This document shows positions 1 through 6,823 of a DNA stretch of 10,283 bases, one piece after another. Origin of the DNA: CAZOHN01 sp964579325 (GTDB taxonomy: Bacteria; Pseudomonadota; Alphaproteobacteria; Rhodobacterales; Rhodobacteraceae); contig CAZOHN010000132.1 in the NCBI GenBank assembly GCA_964579325.1, forward strand, positions 1-10,283, read 5' to 3'. Position 1 is the first letter of the stretch, and the number at the start of each line of letters is the position of its first letter. The translations under genes and the position numbers were made by a program. The notes beneath the pieces were generated by a model that ran no database searches, was not told where the DNA came from, and saw nothing but the letters and a program-made list of their open reading frames with translations.

Positions 1-312
1 TTCAAGGCGCTGGAAGGCGACCGGCAGATGGGCGTGAACTCGCTTCCCGTGACTCTTGGCCCCGACCGGGCGGCGCGGGTGGCCGCCTGGGGCATGGCGC
101 TGCCGCAGGTTGCTGTGATCGTTCTGCTGATGGCATGGGGCGCGCCCTGGCACGGCTGGTTCATCACGATCGGCCTCTTCATCCAGATCGCCGCGATGCA
201 GAAGCTCTTCACCGACCCGCGCCGTTTCGCGCCGTGGTACCAGGGGCCCGGCGTCGGCCTCTATGTCCTCGGGATGATGGTCGCGGCCTTCGCGCTGAGG
301 GGGATCGCATGA
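1..312 (+). CDS. bchG: Bacteriochlorophyll synthase BchG, C-terminal part (5' end outside window)
   Basis: This is the last 103 codons of a UbiA-family prenyltransferase, and the reading frame is open from base 1. BchG esterifies bacteriochlorophyllide a with geranylgeranyl (or phytyl) diphosphate in the cytoplasmic membrane. The fragment begins FKALEGDRQMGVNSLPVTLG, which matches the second aspartate-containing prenyl-diphosphate motif of chlorophyll/bacteriochlorophyll synthases. At least two hydrophobic membrane segments follow. The family is normally about 300 residues, so roughly two thirds is missing to the left. An internal ATG at 28 is not the start, because the conserved motif begins upstream of it. 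The stop overlaps the next gene's start as ATGA (309-312), implying translational coupling. The identity rests on the motif together with the bchP/idi neighbourhood. Confidence 0.93.
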   Translation, partial: FKALEGDRQMGVNSLPVTLGPDRAARVAAWGMALPQVAVIVLLMAWGAPWHGWFITIGLFIQIAAMQKLFTDPRRFAPWYQGPGVGLYVLGMMVAAFALRGIA

Positions 313-1592
313 CCCTCTCCTGGCTTTCCATCGTCCGCCTCGGCCTCGTGCAGATGTGCCTCGGCGCGGTGGTGGTGCTGACGACCTCCACGCTGAACCG
401 CCTGATGGTGGTCGAATACGGCTTGGCAGCAGTCCTGCCCGGCGCGCTGGTGGCGCTGCACTACGGCATCCAGATCACCCGCCCGAATTGGGGCTTCCTG
501 TCGGACGCCGGAGGCCACCGGACGCGCTGGATCGTCGGAGGCATCACCGTGCTCGCGCTGGGAGCCTGGCTCGCGGCCTTCGCCGTCACGCAGTTCGATG
601 GCAGCTTCGCCCTTGGCCTTGGCCTCTCGATCCTCGCCTACGCCATGATCGGCCTCGGCGCAGGCGCGGCGGGAACCTCCGTCCTTGCCCTCCTGGCTGC
701 GGCGACCGACCCGCGCCGGCGCGCCGCGGCGGCGACGATCACATGGCTGATGATGATCCTCGGCATCGCGGCGACGGCGGGTGTCGTGGGAACGCTGCTC
801 CAGCCCTACTCCGAAACCCTGCTTCTCCAGATCGTCGCCGGTGTCGGAATCGGCGCGGTCACGCTCACCCTCCTCGCCACCTGGCGGATCGAGCGGGGCG
901 CGGGCGCACGGGCCGAACGCGACCCGATGCGCTTCCGCGCGGCGCTGGCCGAGGTCTGGGCCGAGCGCAAGGCACGCACCTTCACGATCTTCGTGTTCCT
1001 CGCGATGACCGCCTACTTCATGCAGGAACTCATCCTCGAACCCTACGCGGGCCTCGTCTTCGGCTACACGCCGGGCCAGTCCACCCAGCTTTCCGGCGCG
1101 CAGAACGGCGGCGTTTTCCTCGGCATGGTGCTGGTCGGCGTCATGGCCACGGGCCTGCGGATCGGATCGCTTCGCACCTGGGTCGTCGCGGGTTGCCTCG
1201 GCTCGGCAGCCTCGCTTGTGCTGATCGCCGGGCTAGGCCGGGTCGGCGGGCCGCTGATGCCCGCCACGGTTCTTCTGGGCTTCTTCAACGGCGTCTTCGC
1301 CGTCGCGGCCATCGGGTCGATGATGGCGCTGGCGGGCCAGGGCCGCGCGGCGCGCGAGGGCACGCGGATGGGGCTCTGGGGCGCGGCGCAGGCCATCGCC
1401 GCGGGCTTCGGCGGGCTCGCGGGCGCGGGCCTCGCCGACATCTTCCGAACAATGACGGGGGATGCCGCCGCCTTCGGCGCGGTATTCCTGATCGAAGCAG
1501 GCCTGTTCGTGGCGGCGGCGCTCATGGCCGCGGCAGTCATCGAGGGCCGGCAGCCGGGGCGCGGATCGCCTCAGCTGATGCCAGGGGAGTGA
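309..1592 (+). CDS. ORF428/PucC-type MFS membrane protein of the bacteriochlorophyll operon
   Basis: The protein is 427 residues and very hydrophobic, with about 12 predicted membrane segments. It matches the length and position of ORF428 ('bacteriochlorophyll synthase 44.5 kDa chain', Bch2) between bchG and bchP in Rhodobacter. It belongs to the PucC/LhaA branch of the major facilitator superfamily, whose members help assemble light-harvesting complexes or handle bacteriochlorophyll. The role of this particular member is not settled in what I know. Visible features include RPNWGFLSDAGGHRTRW (about residues 58-74), a motif A-like loop between TM2 and TM3, and a charged central loop rich in Arg/Glu (about residues 190-225). 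The ATG at 309 is chosen over earlier in-frame ATGs because it overlaps the bchG stop, begins MTLSWLSIVRLGLVQ like the family, and has GAGGGGG at 297-303 as a ribosome binding site. Earlier in-frame sequence is antifunctional overlap with bchG. Confidence 0.88.
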   Translation: MTLSWLSIVRLGLVQMCLGAVVVLTTSTLNRLMVVEYGLAAVLPGALVALHYGIQITRPNWGFLSDAGGHRTRWIVGGITVLALGAWLAAFAVTQFDGSFALGLGLSILAYAMIGLGAGAAGTSVLALLAAATDPRRRAAAATITWLMMILGIAATAGVVGTLLQPYSETLLLQIVAGVGIGAVTLTLLATWRIERGAGARAERDPMRFRAALAEVWAERKARTFTIFVFLAMTAYFMQELILEPYAGLVFGYTPGQSTQLSGAQNGGVFLGMVLVGVMATGLRIGSLRTWVVAGCLGSAASLVLIAGLGRVGGPLMPATVLLGFFNGVFAVAAIGSMMALAGQGRAAREGTRMGLWGAAQAIAAGFGGLAGAGLADIFRTMTGDAAAFGAVFLIEAGLFVAAALMAAAVIEGRQPGRGSPQLMPGE

Positions 1593-1596
1593 ACGC

Positions 1597-2781
1597 ATGA
1601 TCTACGACGTTGTGGTGGTGGGTGGCGGGCCTTCGGGCGCGACGGCGGCACAGGACCTCGCGGAAAAGGGGCGCCGGGTGGCGATGCTCGACCGCGCGGG
1701 GCGGATCAAGCCCTGCGGAGGTGCGATCCCGCCACGGCTGATAGCCGACTTCGACATTCCCGACGAAATGATCGTGGCAAAGATCAACACCGCCCGGATG
1801 ATCTCGCCCACTTCCCGCAAGGTCGATATCCCGATCGAGGGCGGTTTTGTCGGCATGGTCGACCGCGAGCATTTCGACGAGTACCTGCGCGGGCGCGCGG
1901 CGGATGCCGGCGCACACCGCTTCACCGGGACCTACAAGCGGATCGAGCGTGCCGAGGGCAAGCCAACGCGCGTCGTCTACCGCGACAAGGCCAGCGGCGA
2001 GGAGCATTACCTCGAGACGAAGCTCATCATCGGCGCCGACGGCGCCCGGTCCGACGTGGCGAAGTCCGAGGTTCCCGGCGGCGACAAGATTCCCTACGTC
2101 ATCGCCTACCACGAGATCATCGCCTCGCCCGGCAAGCGCGGCGAATACGATCCGACCCGCTGCGACGTGATCTACGACGGTGCGATCAGCCCCGATTTCT
2201 ACGGCTGGGTCTTCCCGCACGGCGCGCAGGCCAGCGTCGGCATGGGCACCGGCAAGGAGGGTGTCGACCTCAAGAAGGCGACGGCCGACCTGCGCGAAGC
2301 GTCCGGCCTCGCCGACTGCGAGACGATCCGCCGCGAAGGCGCGCCGATCCCTTTGAAACCCCTCGACCGCTGGGACAACGGCCGCGACGTGGTGCTTGCA
2401 GGCGATGCTGCGGGCGTCGTCGCGCCCTCCTCGGGCGAAGGCATCTACTACGCGATGGTCGGCGGCCGGGTGGCCGCGAAAGCGGCGGCGCTCACGCTCC
2501 AGACCGGCCGGGTCAAGGACCTGCGCATCGCCCGCAAGCTGTTCCTGGGCGAGCACGGCACGGTGTTCCGCGTCCTCGGCGCGATGCAGGACGCCTACTA
2601 CAAGTCCGACGACCGTCGAGAGCGCTTTGTGTCGCTGTGTCATGATGTCGACGTGCAGCGACTCACCTTCGAGGCTTATATGAACAAGCGGCTCGTCCGC
2701 GCCCGCCCGCTGGCCCACCTCAAGATCGGCCTCAAGAACCTCGGACACCTCACAGGACTGCTACCCGCCCACTCGACATGA
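1597..2781 (+). CDS. bchP: Geranylgeranyl-bacteriochlorophyll reductase BchP
   Basis: This 394-residue protein has the length typical of BchP/ChlP. It is an FAD-dependent oxidoreductase that reduces three double bonds of the geranylgeranyl tail to give the phytyl tail of bacteriochlorophyll a. The N-terminal dinucleotide-binding motif GGGPSGATAA spans residues 9-18. The conserved KPCGG follows, with Cys at 40, then GADGARS (146-152) and the FAD-contacting LAGDAAG (267-273), followed by APSSGEGIYYAM. The start at 1597 lies 4 nt after the preceding stop and has AGGGGAG at 1583-1589. The stop overlaps idi as ATGA (2778-2781). A long open frame covers nearly the whole gene on the opposite strand, but it is a GC-rich shadow with no recognisable protein. 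Confidence 0.96.
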   Translation: MIYDVVVVGGGPSGATAAQDLAEKGRRVAMLDRAGRIKPCGGAIPPRLIADFDIPDEMIVAKINTARMISPTSRKVDIPIEGGFVGMVDREHFDEYLRGRAADAGAHRFTGTYKRIERAEGKPTRVVYRDKASGEEHYLETKLIIGADGARSDVAKSEVPGGDKIPYVIAYHEIIASPGKRGEYDPTRCDVIYDGAISPDFYGWVFPHGAQASVGMGTGKEGVDLKKATADLREASGLADCETIRREGAPIPLKPLDRWDNGRDVVLAGDAAGVVAPSSGEGIYYAMVGGRVAAKAAALTLQTGRVKDLRIARKLFLGEHGTVFRVLGAMQDAYYKSDDRRERFVSLCHDVDVQRLTFEAYMNKRLVRARPLAHLKIGLKNLGHLTGLLPAHST

Positions 2782-3308
2782 CAGACCTGATTCCCGCCTG
2801 GGTGAACGGCACACTGACGCCGGTGGACAAGATGGAGGTCCACAGACAGGGCCTCCGCCACAAGGCGGTGAGCGTGTTCGTCATGGACGGGGAGAACGTG
2901 CTGATCCAGCGCCGGGCGCTTCACAAGTATCACACGCCCGGCCTCTGGGCGAACACCTGTTGCACGCACCCGATGTGGGGCGAGACCCCGCAGGACTGTG
3001 CAGTGCGGCGGCTGAAGGAAGAGCTTGGCATCAAGGGGGTCTACCCGGCCTTCCGCGACCAGGTGGAGTATCGCGCCGACGTGGGCGGAGGGCTGATCGA
3101 GCACGAGGTGGTCGACATCTTCCTCGCCGTGACCGAACGCAAGATGAAGGTCGATCCAAACCCCGACGAGGTGATGCAGGTGGAATGGGTGGGCTTCTAC
3201 GACCTCACCGCCGAAGTCGCCCGCCGCCCGCACCGCTTCACGCCCTGGCTGCGCATCTATCTCGACGAGCACAAGGACCGCATCTTCGGAACGCTTGTCC
3301 GCGTGTGA
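2778..3308 (+). CDS. idi: Isopentenyl-diphosphate delta-isomerase, type I
   Basis: This 176-residue Nudix-fold enzyme interconverts isopentenyl and dimethylallyl diphosphate, balancing C5 precursors for the geranylgeranyl diphosphate used in carotenoids and the bacteriochlorophyll tail. The active-site segment LWANTCCTHP places the catalytic cysteine at residue 62, two before His64, matching the C-x-H arrangement of E. coli Idi (Cys67/His69). The acidic pair is in EHEV (Glu108 and Glu110). The Nudix-like helix RRLKEELGI lies around residues 77-85. The length and gene position match orf176/idi of Rhodobacter. No purine-rich ribosome binding site is visible before the ATG (the upstream bases are CCCACTCGAC), so translation probably depends on coupling to bchP through the ATGA overlap. 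It is the last gene of the operon. Confidence 0.96.
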   Translation: MTDLIPAWVNGTLTPVDKMEVHRQGLRHKAVSVFVMDGENVLIQRRALHKYHTPGLWANTCCTHPMWGETPQDCAVRRLKEELGIKGVYPAFRDQVEYRADVGGGLIEHEVVDIFLAVTERKMKVDPNPDEVMQVEWVGFYDLTAEVARRPHRFTPWLRIYLDEHKDRIFGTLVRV

Positions 3309-3321
3309 CCGTGGCCTTCAC

Positions 3322-3336
3322 TGCCCGCCCCGGGCA
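3322..3336. terminator. Small GC hairpin between convergent idi and regulator genes
   Basis: A perfect 6-bp stem TGCCCG/CGGGCA encloses a CCC loop. It sits 14 bp after the idi stop and 9 bp before the end of the convergent regulator gene. No T-run follows on either strand, so it would be at best a weak or factor-assisted terminator. The position is suggestive and the function is inferred. Confidence 0.3.
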
Positions 3337-3344
3337 ATCGGCCG

Positions 3345-4031
3345 TCACCCTCCTGACCTCAGCCGCGAAATGAACTCTCTCAAGAGTGCGACCCGGCGCG
3401 GCCGGAAGCTTTCGTCCGTCACCGTCGCGGCGGTGATCCGAGAGACGACGAAGCGGCGGAAATCACGCCGTAGCGTGCACCAGGCCAGCAGCATCAACTC
3501 GCGGTCGAGAAAGACCGTCGCCAGCGGCCAGATACGCCGCGTGGACGGTTTGCCGTCCCTGTCGCTGTAACCGATGTCCACGGCGCGCTCGTCCCAGGCT
3601 GCATCGCGCAGGACCGCCAGCGTGACGGACGGCACCCGGCGCGGCTCGTAGCGATGCACCTGCGTGACGGCGTGGACGGCCTGCCGCTGGAGACGTTCGG
3701 GAAGCGTGGCGGTGATCTTGGCCAGCGCCGAAACGGCGGCCTCGGCCAGGGCCGGATCGCCCGCGACCTGCACCTCGCCGAGGCCAAGGACAAGCGCCTC
3801 GATCTCGATCCGGGTGAAGGTCTGCGGCGGCAGCGCCGGGTCCTCCGTCAGGGTGTAGCCAAGACCCGCCTCGCCGTCGATCAGTGCACCACCGGCCCTG
3901 AGCCCCGCGATGTCGCGATACAGCGTGCGCGGCGAAACGCCCGTTTCTGCCGCCAGCCGCTCGGCCGTCACCGGTTGCGGCAGGCGGCGCAGCGTGGCGA
4001 GCAGGCGAAGCAGGCGATCGGCACGGGGCAT
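3345..4031 (-). CDS. YafY-type HTH/WYL-domain transcriptional regulator
   Basis: The protein is 228 residues. It has an N-terminal winged helix-turn-helix (about residues 1-60) with the pattern VTAERLAAETGVSPRTLYRD (21-40), typical of the DeoR/YafY group. A WYL-like ligand-sensing domain lies at about residues 142-200, ending RRDFRRFVVSRI. The tripeptide that names the WYL domain is degenerate: residues 180-182 read MLL. This is known in YafY relatives, so the ligand is unpredictable. The start at 4031 is preceded by AGGAG about 5 nt upstream on the minus strand. The gene is divergent from the glutathione S-transferase-like gene, and the two starts are 72 bp apart. By analogy with similar pairs it probably controls that gene and itself, which is inferred from layout only. 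Confidence 0.85.
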   Translation of the reverse strand: MPRADRLLRLLATLRRLPQPVTAERLAAETGVSPRTLYRDIAGLRAGGALIDGEAGLGYTLTEDPALPPQTFTRIEIEALVLGLGEVQVAGDPALAEAAVSALAKITATLPERLQRQAVHAVTQVHRYEPRRVPSVTLAVLRDAAWDERAVDIGYSDRDGKPSTRRIWPLATVFLDRELMLLAWCTLRRDFRRFVVSRITAATVTDESFRPRRVALLREFISRLRSGG

Positions 4032-4064
4032 TTCGCTCCTGACGGATTCTGGCAGGATGGTCGG

Positions 4065-4092
4065 AGCATAACCGGGTCATCCAGACAGGCAA
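4065..4092 (-). promoter_or_regulatory. Candidate sigma-70-like promoter for the YafY-type regulator
   Basis: On the minus strand, TTGCCT (4087-4092) and TATGCT (4065-4070) are separated by 16 nt. Each box matches the consensus at four of six positions, and the -10 box lies about 33 nt upstream of the ATG at 4031. The -35 box overlaps the ribosome binding site of the divergent GST gene (4091-4097). A 5-bp inverted repeat GGATG/CATCC (4056-4060 and 4078-4082) brackets the centre and could contribute to an operator. In a GC-rich genome such boxes arise by chance, so this is only a candidate. Confidence 0.3.
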
Positions 4093-4103
4093 AGGAGAAC
4101 GCC

Positions 4104-4727
4104 ATGCTGACCCTGTTCCATTCGCCGCACTCCCGCTCCACCCGGATCGTCACGCTCATCGAGGAGATGGGGTGCGCCGACAAGGTGGAGGTCCGGCCCG
4201 TCGCGATCCACCGGCAGGACGGCTCGGGCCACCGCGACCCCGACAATCCCCACCCCGAGGGCAAGGTCCCCGCGCTGCTCCACGACGGCACGCTGATCTC
4301 GGAAAGCGCAGCGGTCATCCTCTACCTCACGGCGCTGTTCCCCGAGAGCGGCATGGCGCCGAAGCCCGGGCACCCCCGGCGCGGCGACTACCTGACCTGG
4401 CTCTTCTGGTATGCCGGGGTCATGGAACCGGTGATGATCTGCGAGGCGGCCGGGATCAGCCACCCCTACCTCACAGCCTCGCTGCGCGGGACCGCGGAGG
4501 TCGTGGCCCGGGTCCGCGGCGCGCTCGAGAAGGGCCCGTGGCTGTTGGGCGACGACTACAGCGCGGCGGACCTGCTGGTGCATTCGCCCTGGGCGTGGTT
4601 CCGCGAGGCCACGCCCGACGATCCGCCCATCCGCGACTGGGTCGGGCGCTGCATGGCCCGGCCCGCAGCGGCACGAGTGCAGGCACGGGAGGCAGCCTGG
4701 ATGGCCAACCTCGCACAGACGGTTTGA
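4104..4727 (+). CDS. Glutathione S-transferase family protein
   Basis: This 207-residue cytosolic protein has the two-domain GST layout. The N-terminal thioredoxin-like domain contains SPHSRSTR (residues 7-14), the usual region of the catalytic Ser/Cys. It also carries the cis-proline segment GKVPALL (53-59) and the glutathione-binding SES (66-68). The all-helical C-terminal domain contains the N-capping box in DDYSAADLL (Ser153/Asp156). It may conjugate glutathione to an electrophile or act as a thiol/peroxide enzyme; the substrate cannot be read from sequence. The start at 4104 has a strong AAAGGAG (4091-4097) 6 nt upstream. It diverges from the YafY-type regulator and converges on the thioredoxin gene, with only 20 bp between stops. 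Confidence 0.9.
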   Translation: MLTLFHSPHSRSTRIVTLIEEMGCADKVEVRPVAIHRQDGSGHRDPDNPHPEGKVPALLHDGTLISESAAVILYLTALFPESGMAPKPGHPRRGDYLTWLFWYAGVMEPVMICEAAGISHPYLTASLRGTAEVVARVRGALEKGPWLLGDDYSAADLLVHSPWAWFREATPDDPPIRDWVGRCMARPAAARVQAREAAWMANLAQTV

Positions 4728-4736
4728 AGGACCGCA

Positions 4737-4760
4737 GGGGGCGGCCGTCAGGCCGTCCCC
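4737..4760. terminator. Stem-loop between convergent GST and thioredoxin genes
   Basis: The G-run plus CGGCC (4738-4746) pairs with GGCCG and CCCC (4751-4760), leaving a GTCA loop and one bulged T at 4756. The loop contains the stop codon of the minus-strand thioredoxin gene, so the structure reaches into that coding region. No T-tract follows on either strand. It may end transcription from one or both convergent genes, but the absence of a U-run keeps confidence low. Confidence 0.35.
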
Positions 4761-5164
4761 GCCGCCGCGAGCGCGGCGTCCATCAGCGCCTTGATCTCGG
4801 CCCGGCCCGTGCCCGCGACGATCCGGCCAAGCTCCTGATCGCCCTTGAGCACCACGAGAGTCGACCGGCGCGGGATGTTCAGCCGCTTGGTGAGCGCGTC
4901 GCCCTGATACTTGTCCCAATCCACGTTCACGAAGGTGACGCGGCGAGCGTAATCGGGGTTCTCCTGCATCAGCGCGTTGATGACCCGCTCCTGAGCGGCG
5001 CAGGTCGAACACCAGCTCGCCTTGAAGTCGAGGAACACCGTCTCGCCCGCAGCGAGGCGCTGTTCGACAATGCCCGGGGCATAGTCGATTGCGGCAGCCC
5101 GGGCGCCCAACGGCATGGCGAGGCTGACGGCAGCGGTAAGAACGAGGAAGTCGCGGCGGTGCAT
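4748..5164 (-). CDS. Periplasmic thioredoxin-fold protein with Tat-like signal (DsbD-gamma-like)
   Basis: The protein is 138 residues. The N-terminus MHRRDFLVLTAAVSLAMPLG carries Arg3-Arg4 followed by D-F-L, a hydrophobic stretch and a plausible AxA cleavage site near residues 22-25. It looks like a short twin-arginine signal, giving a mature protein of about 114 residues in the periplasm. The mature part has FLDFKASWCSTC with the redox pair Cys52/Cys55, and the VNVDWD strand as in the C-terminal domain of DsbD. It probably receives electrons from the adjacent CcdA and reduces periplasmic disulfides, for example in cytochrome c maturation or methionine sulfoxide/oxidative repair. The target is unknown. 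The start at 5164 has AAAGGAG upstream, which overlaps the ccdA stop. The 12-bp gap indicates one transcript with ccdA. Confidence 0.88.
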   Translation of the reverse strand: MHRRDFLVLTAAVSLAMPLGARAAAIDYAPGIVEQRLAAGETVFLDFKASWCSTCAAQERVINALMQENPDYARRVTFVNVDWDKYQGDALTKRLNIPRRSTLVVLKGDQELGRIVAGTGRAEIKALMDAALAAAGTA

Positions 5165-5176
5165 GGTGAAGCTCCT

Positions 5177-5890
5177 TTACAGGGAAACGGAAAGGTCGAT
5201 GAGCCAGGCCGGGAGGTTCTCGATAGCCCAGGCTTCGGCCAAGTGATGCAGGCGGAACAGGATCGCGAGGCCGACAAGCGCGAAGGTGGCGCCGAGGATC
5301 GGCCGGGCGCGACTGGCCAGCGCCATCATCGCGGCGCGGTTGCGGGAAAGGGCGGCGCGCAGGCCGTAGGCGAGGCCGAGCACGACCGTCGAAACGCCGG
5401 CCGCGAAGGCCACCATGATCGCGGCAGCCTGCCCCAGCGCCTCGCCTTGCGAGGCAAGCGCGATGGCACCACCCAGCGTGGGACCGATGCAGGGCGACCA
5501 GACCGCGCCCAGAAGCGCCCCGCCCGCCACCTGCCCCGGCAGACCCGACCGGTCGATCCGGTCGAAGCCGCTGTCGGCGCGCGAAGCGAACCCGGCCGTG
5601 GCCATCGCGAAGCCGCGGTTGAGGCCCGGCACGAGAAGCACGAGGCCGAAGGCCACCATCACCACCGCCCCCGCCGTCGAGAGCGCCTCGGGCGTCAGGC
5701 CGAGGCTCTGGCCGAAGGCGGTGACGGCGAGGCCCAGCACGACGAAGGTGGCCGACATGCCTGCCGCCAGCGCCACCGGACCCAGCCGATGCGCCTGCAG
5801 CGCGGTCGCGGCCACGATTGGCAGGACCGGCAGAACGCAGGGGTTGATCAGCGTGAGTAGCCCCGCGGCATATGCGAACACAAATTCCAT
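5177..5890 (-). CDS. ccdA: CcdA/DsbD-beta family transmembrane thiol-reductant carrier
   Basis: This is a 237-residue polytopic protein with about six membrane segments. Two conserved cysteines are present: Cys18 in LLTLINPCVLPVLP and Cys134 in WSPCIGPTLGGA. These are the membrane cysteine pair that carries electrons from cytoplasmic thioredoxin to the periplasmic side. The ATG at 5890 (MEFVFAYAAGLLTLINPC) is chosen over a GTG at 5926 because it matches the family N-terminus and has AAGGG about 7 nt upstream. The extra 12 residues from the GTG would be unusually Arg-rich. The gene is immediately followed by a periplasmic thioredoxin, so the pair resembles a split DsbD. Cytochrome c biogenesis is one possible role, which would suit a phototroph rich in c-type cytochromes. 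Confidence 0.9.
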   Translation of the reverse strand: MEFVFAYAAGLLTLINPCVLPVLPIVAATALQAHRLGPVALAAGMSATFVVLGLAVTAFGQSLGLTPEALSTAGAVVMVAFGLVLLVPGLNRGFAMATAGFASRADSGFDRIDRSGLPGQVAGGALLGAVWSPCIGPTLGGAIALASQGEALGQAAAIMVAFAAGVSTVVLGLAYGLRAALSRNRAAMMALASRARPILGATFALVGLAILFRLHHLAEAWAIENLPAWLIDLSVSL

Positions 5891-5903
5891 GACGCGCACC
5901 CTT

Positions 5904-5920
5904 GTCCGGCCCGCGCGGAC
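5904..5920. other. Short hairpin between the EamA gene and ccdA
   Basis: The arms GTCCG (5904-5908) and CGGAC (5916-5920) enclose a 7-nt loop within the 63-bp gap (5891-5953) separating the EamA transporter gene from ccdA on the minus strand. It lies just upstream of the ccdA ribosome binding site. No T-run follows. It could be a weak attenuator or chance pairing in GC-rich DNA. I see nothing else notable in this gap. Confidence 0.2.
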
Positions 5921-5953
5921 TGTCACCTGACGAGACCGTGAGGCACGGAAATG

Positions 5954-6823
5954 TCAGCGGCTTGAAATCTTTGCCCGCTGCACCGCGAGGATCCCGCCCA
6001 TGATGATCGCCACGCCGATCAGATCGACGGTGCGCAACGGCTCACCCAGAAGCGCCGCGGCCACCGCCACGCCGAAGAACGGGTTGAGGAAGTGAAAGGT
6101 CGCGGCGCGAACCGCGCCGATCCGGTTCACCAGCGCAAACCAGACCCAGGTGGCGGCAAGGCCTGGGATCAGCGTGGTGTAGGCGAATGCGGCCGCGAGG
6201 CGCGGGGTCGGGTTGATCCAGAGCGTTTCGGTGAGGGCTGAAGCCGCGCCCAGCGCCAGCGAACCCACGAGCATCTGCAGCCCCACGATCATCAGGAGGT
6301 TGCCGCCCGACGTGGCGGACCGGACGGTAAGCGTGGCAACCGCAAGCGCGAGCGCGCCGAGGCCGCACAGCGCGATGCCCGGCAGACTGACCCCGGCGGT
6401 CATCCGCGCGCCCATGATGAGCGCGACACCCGCCACCCCGGCGAGAAGGCCCAGCGTGCCCAGCGCGCCGATCCGCTCGCGGAACGCCACCCACCCGATC
6501 AGTGCCACCAGAAGCGGCATCGTCGAGGCGATGATCGCGGCAAGCGACGCCTCGATCCACTGCATCGCGACGAAGTTGAGCCCGAGGTAGAGCGCATTCT
6601 GGCTGAGGCCGAACACGACAACCGAGACGACCTGCGGCCGGGTCAGCCTCCACGACTGGCCCAACGCCGCGGCGATGCCCAAGGCCAGGAGCCCCGAGAC
6701 CAGAAAACGCAGCGACAGCGCGGCAAGCGGCGGGGCATCGGCCACGATCATCCGCGCCGAGGTGAAGGCCGAGGACCACATGAAGGCAAAGGCGAGGCCC
6801 ATCAGGAGGGCGCGCAGGTCCAT
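5954..6823 (-). CDS. DMT-superfamily EamA-type transporter
   Basis: The protein is 289 residues with about ten hydrophobic helices arranged as two tandem EamA repeats. The first repeat covers about residues 5-135 (starting FAFMWSSAFTSAR) and the second about residues 145-285 (containing NPFFGVAVAAALLGEPL, the typical repeat end). The length is standard for RhaT/YdcZ-like drug/metabolite exporters, and the substrate is not predictable. The ATG at 6823 is chosen because it gives the canonical MDLRALLMGLAFAFMW beginning and has GGAG about 5 nt upstream. The frame stays open far upstream, but that extension is low-complexity and overlaps the methyltransferase gene on the other strand. It is co-directional with ccdA 63 bp downstream, and whether they share a transcript is uncertain. 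Confidence 0.9.
   Translation of the reverse strand: MDLRALLMGLAFAFMWSSAFTSARMIVADAPPLAALSLRFLVSGLLALGIAAALGQSWRLTRPQVVSVVVFGLSQNALYLGLNFVAMQWIEASLAAIIASTMPLLVALIGWVAFRERIGALGTLGLLAGVAGVALIMGARMTAGVSLPGIALCGLGALALAVATLTVRSATSGGNLLMIVGLQMLVGSLALGAASALTETLWINPTPRLAAAFAYTTLIPGLAATWVWFALVNRIGAVRAATFHFLNPFFGVAVAAALLGEPLRTVDLIGVAIIMGGILAVQRAKISSR

Noticed and set aside
135..308. N-terminal extension of the ORF428-type protein
   Set aside because: It lies wholly inside bchG in another frame, and the family N-terminus and ribosome binding site fit the ATG at 309.
356..1600. 414-codon frame overlapping the ORF428-type gene
   Set aside because: Its translation is an Arg/Gly/Pro-rich shadow in another frame of a membrane protein gene, with no domain.
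1537..2748. 403-codon open frame on the minus strand covering bchP
   Set aside because: It is antisense to a clearly conserved gene, with no recognisable motif and an Ala/Val/His/Arg/Asp-rich composition typical of GC-rich shadow frames.
4172..5860. 562-codon plus-strand open frame across the GST, thioredoxin and ccdA genes
   Set aside because: It spans three well-supported genes in other frames or strands, and its translation is low-complexity Arg/Gly/Glu/Ala without domains.
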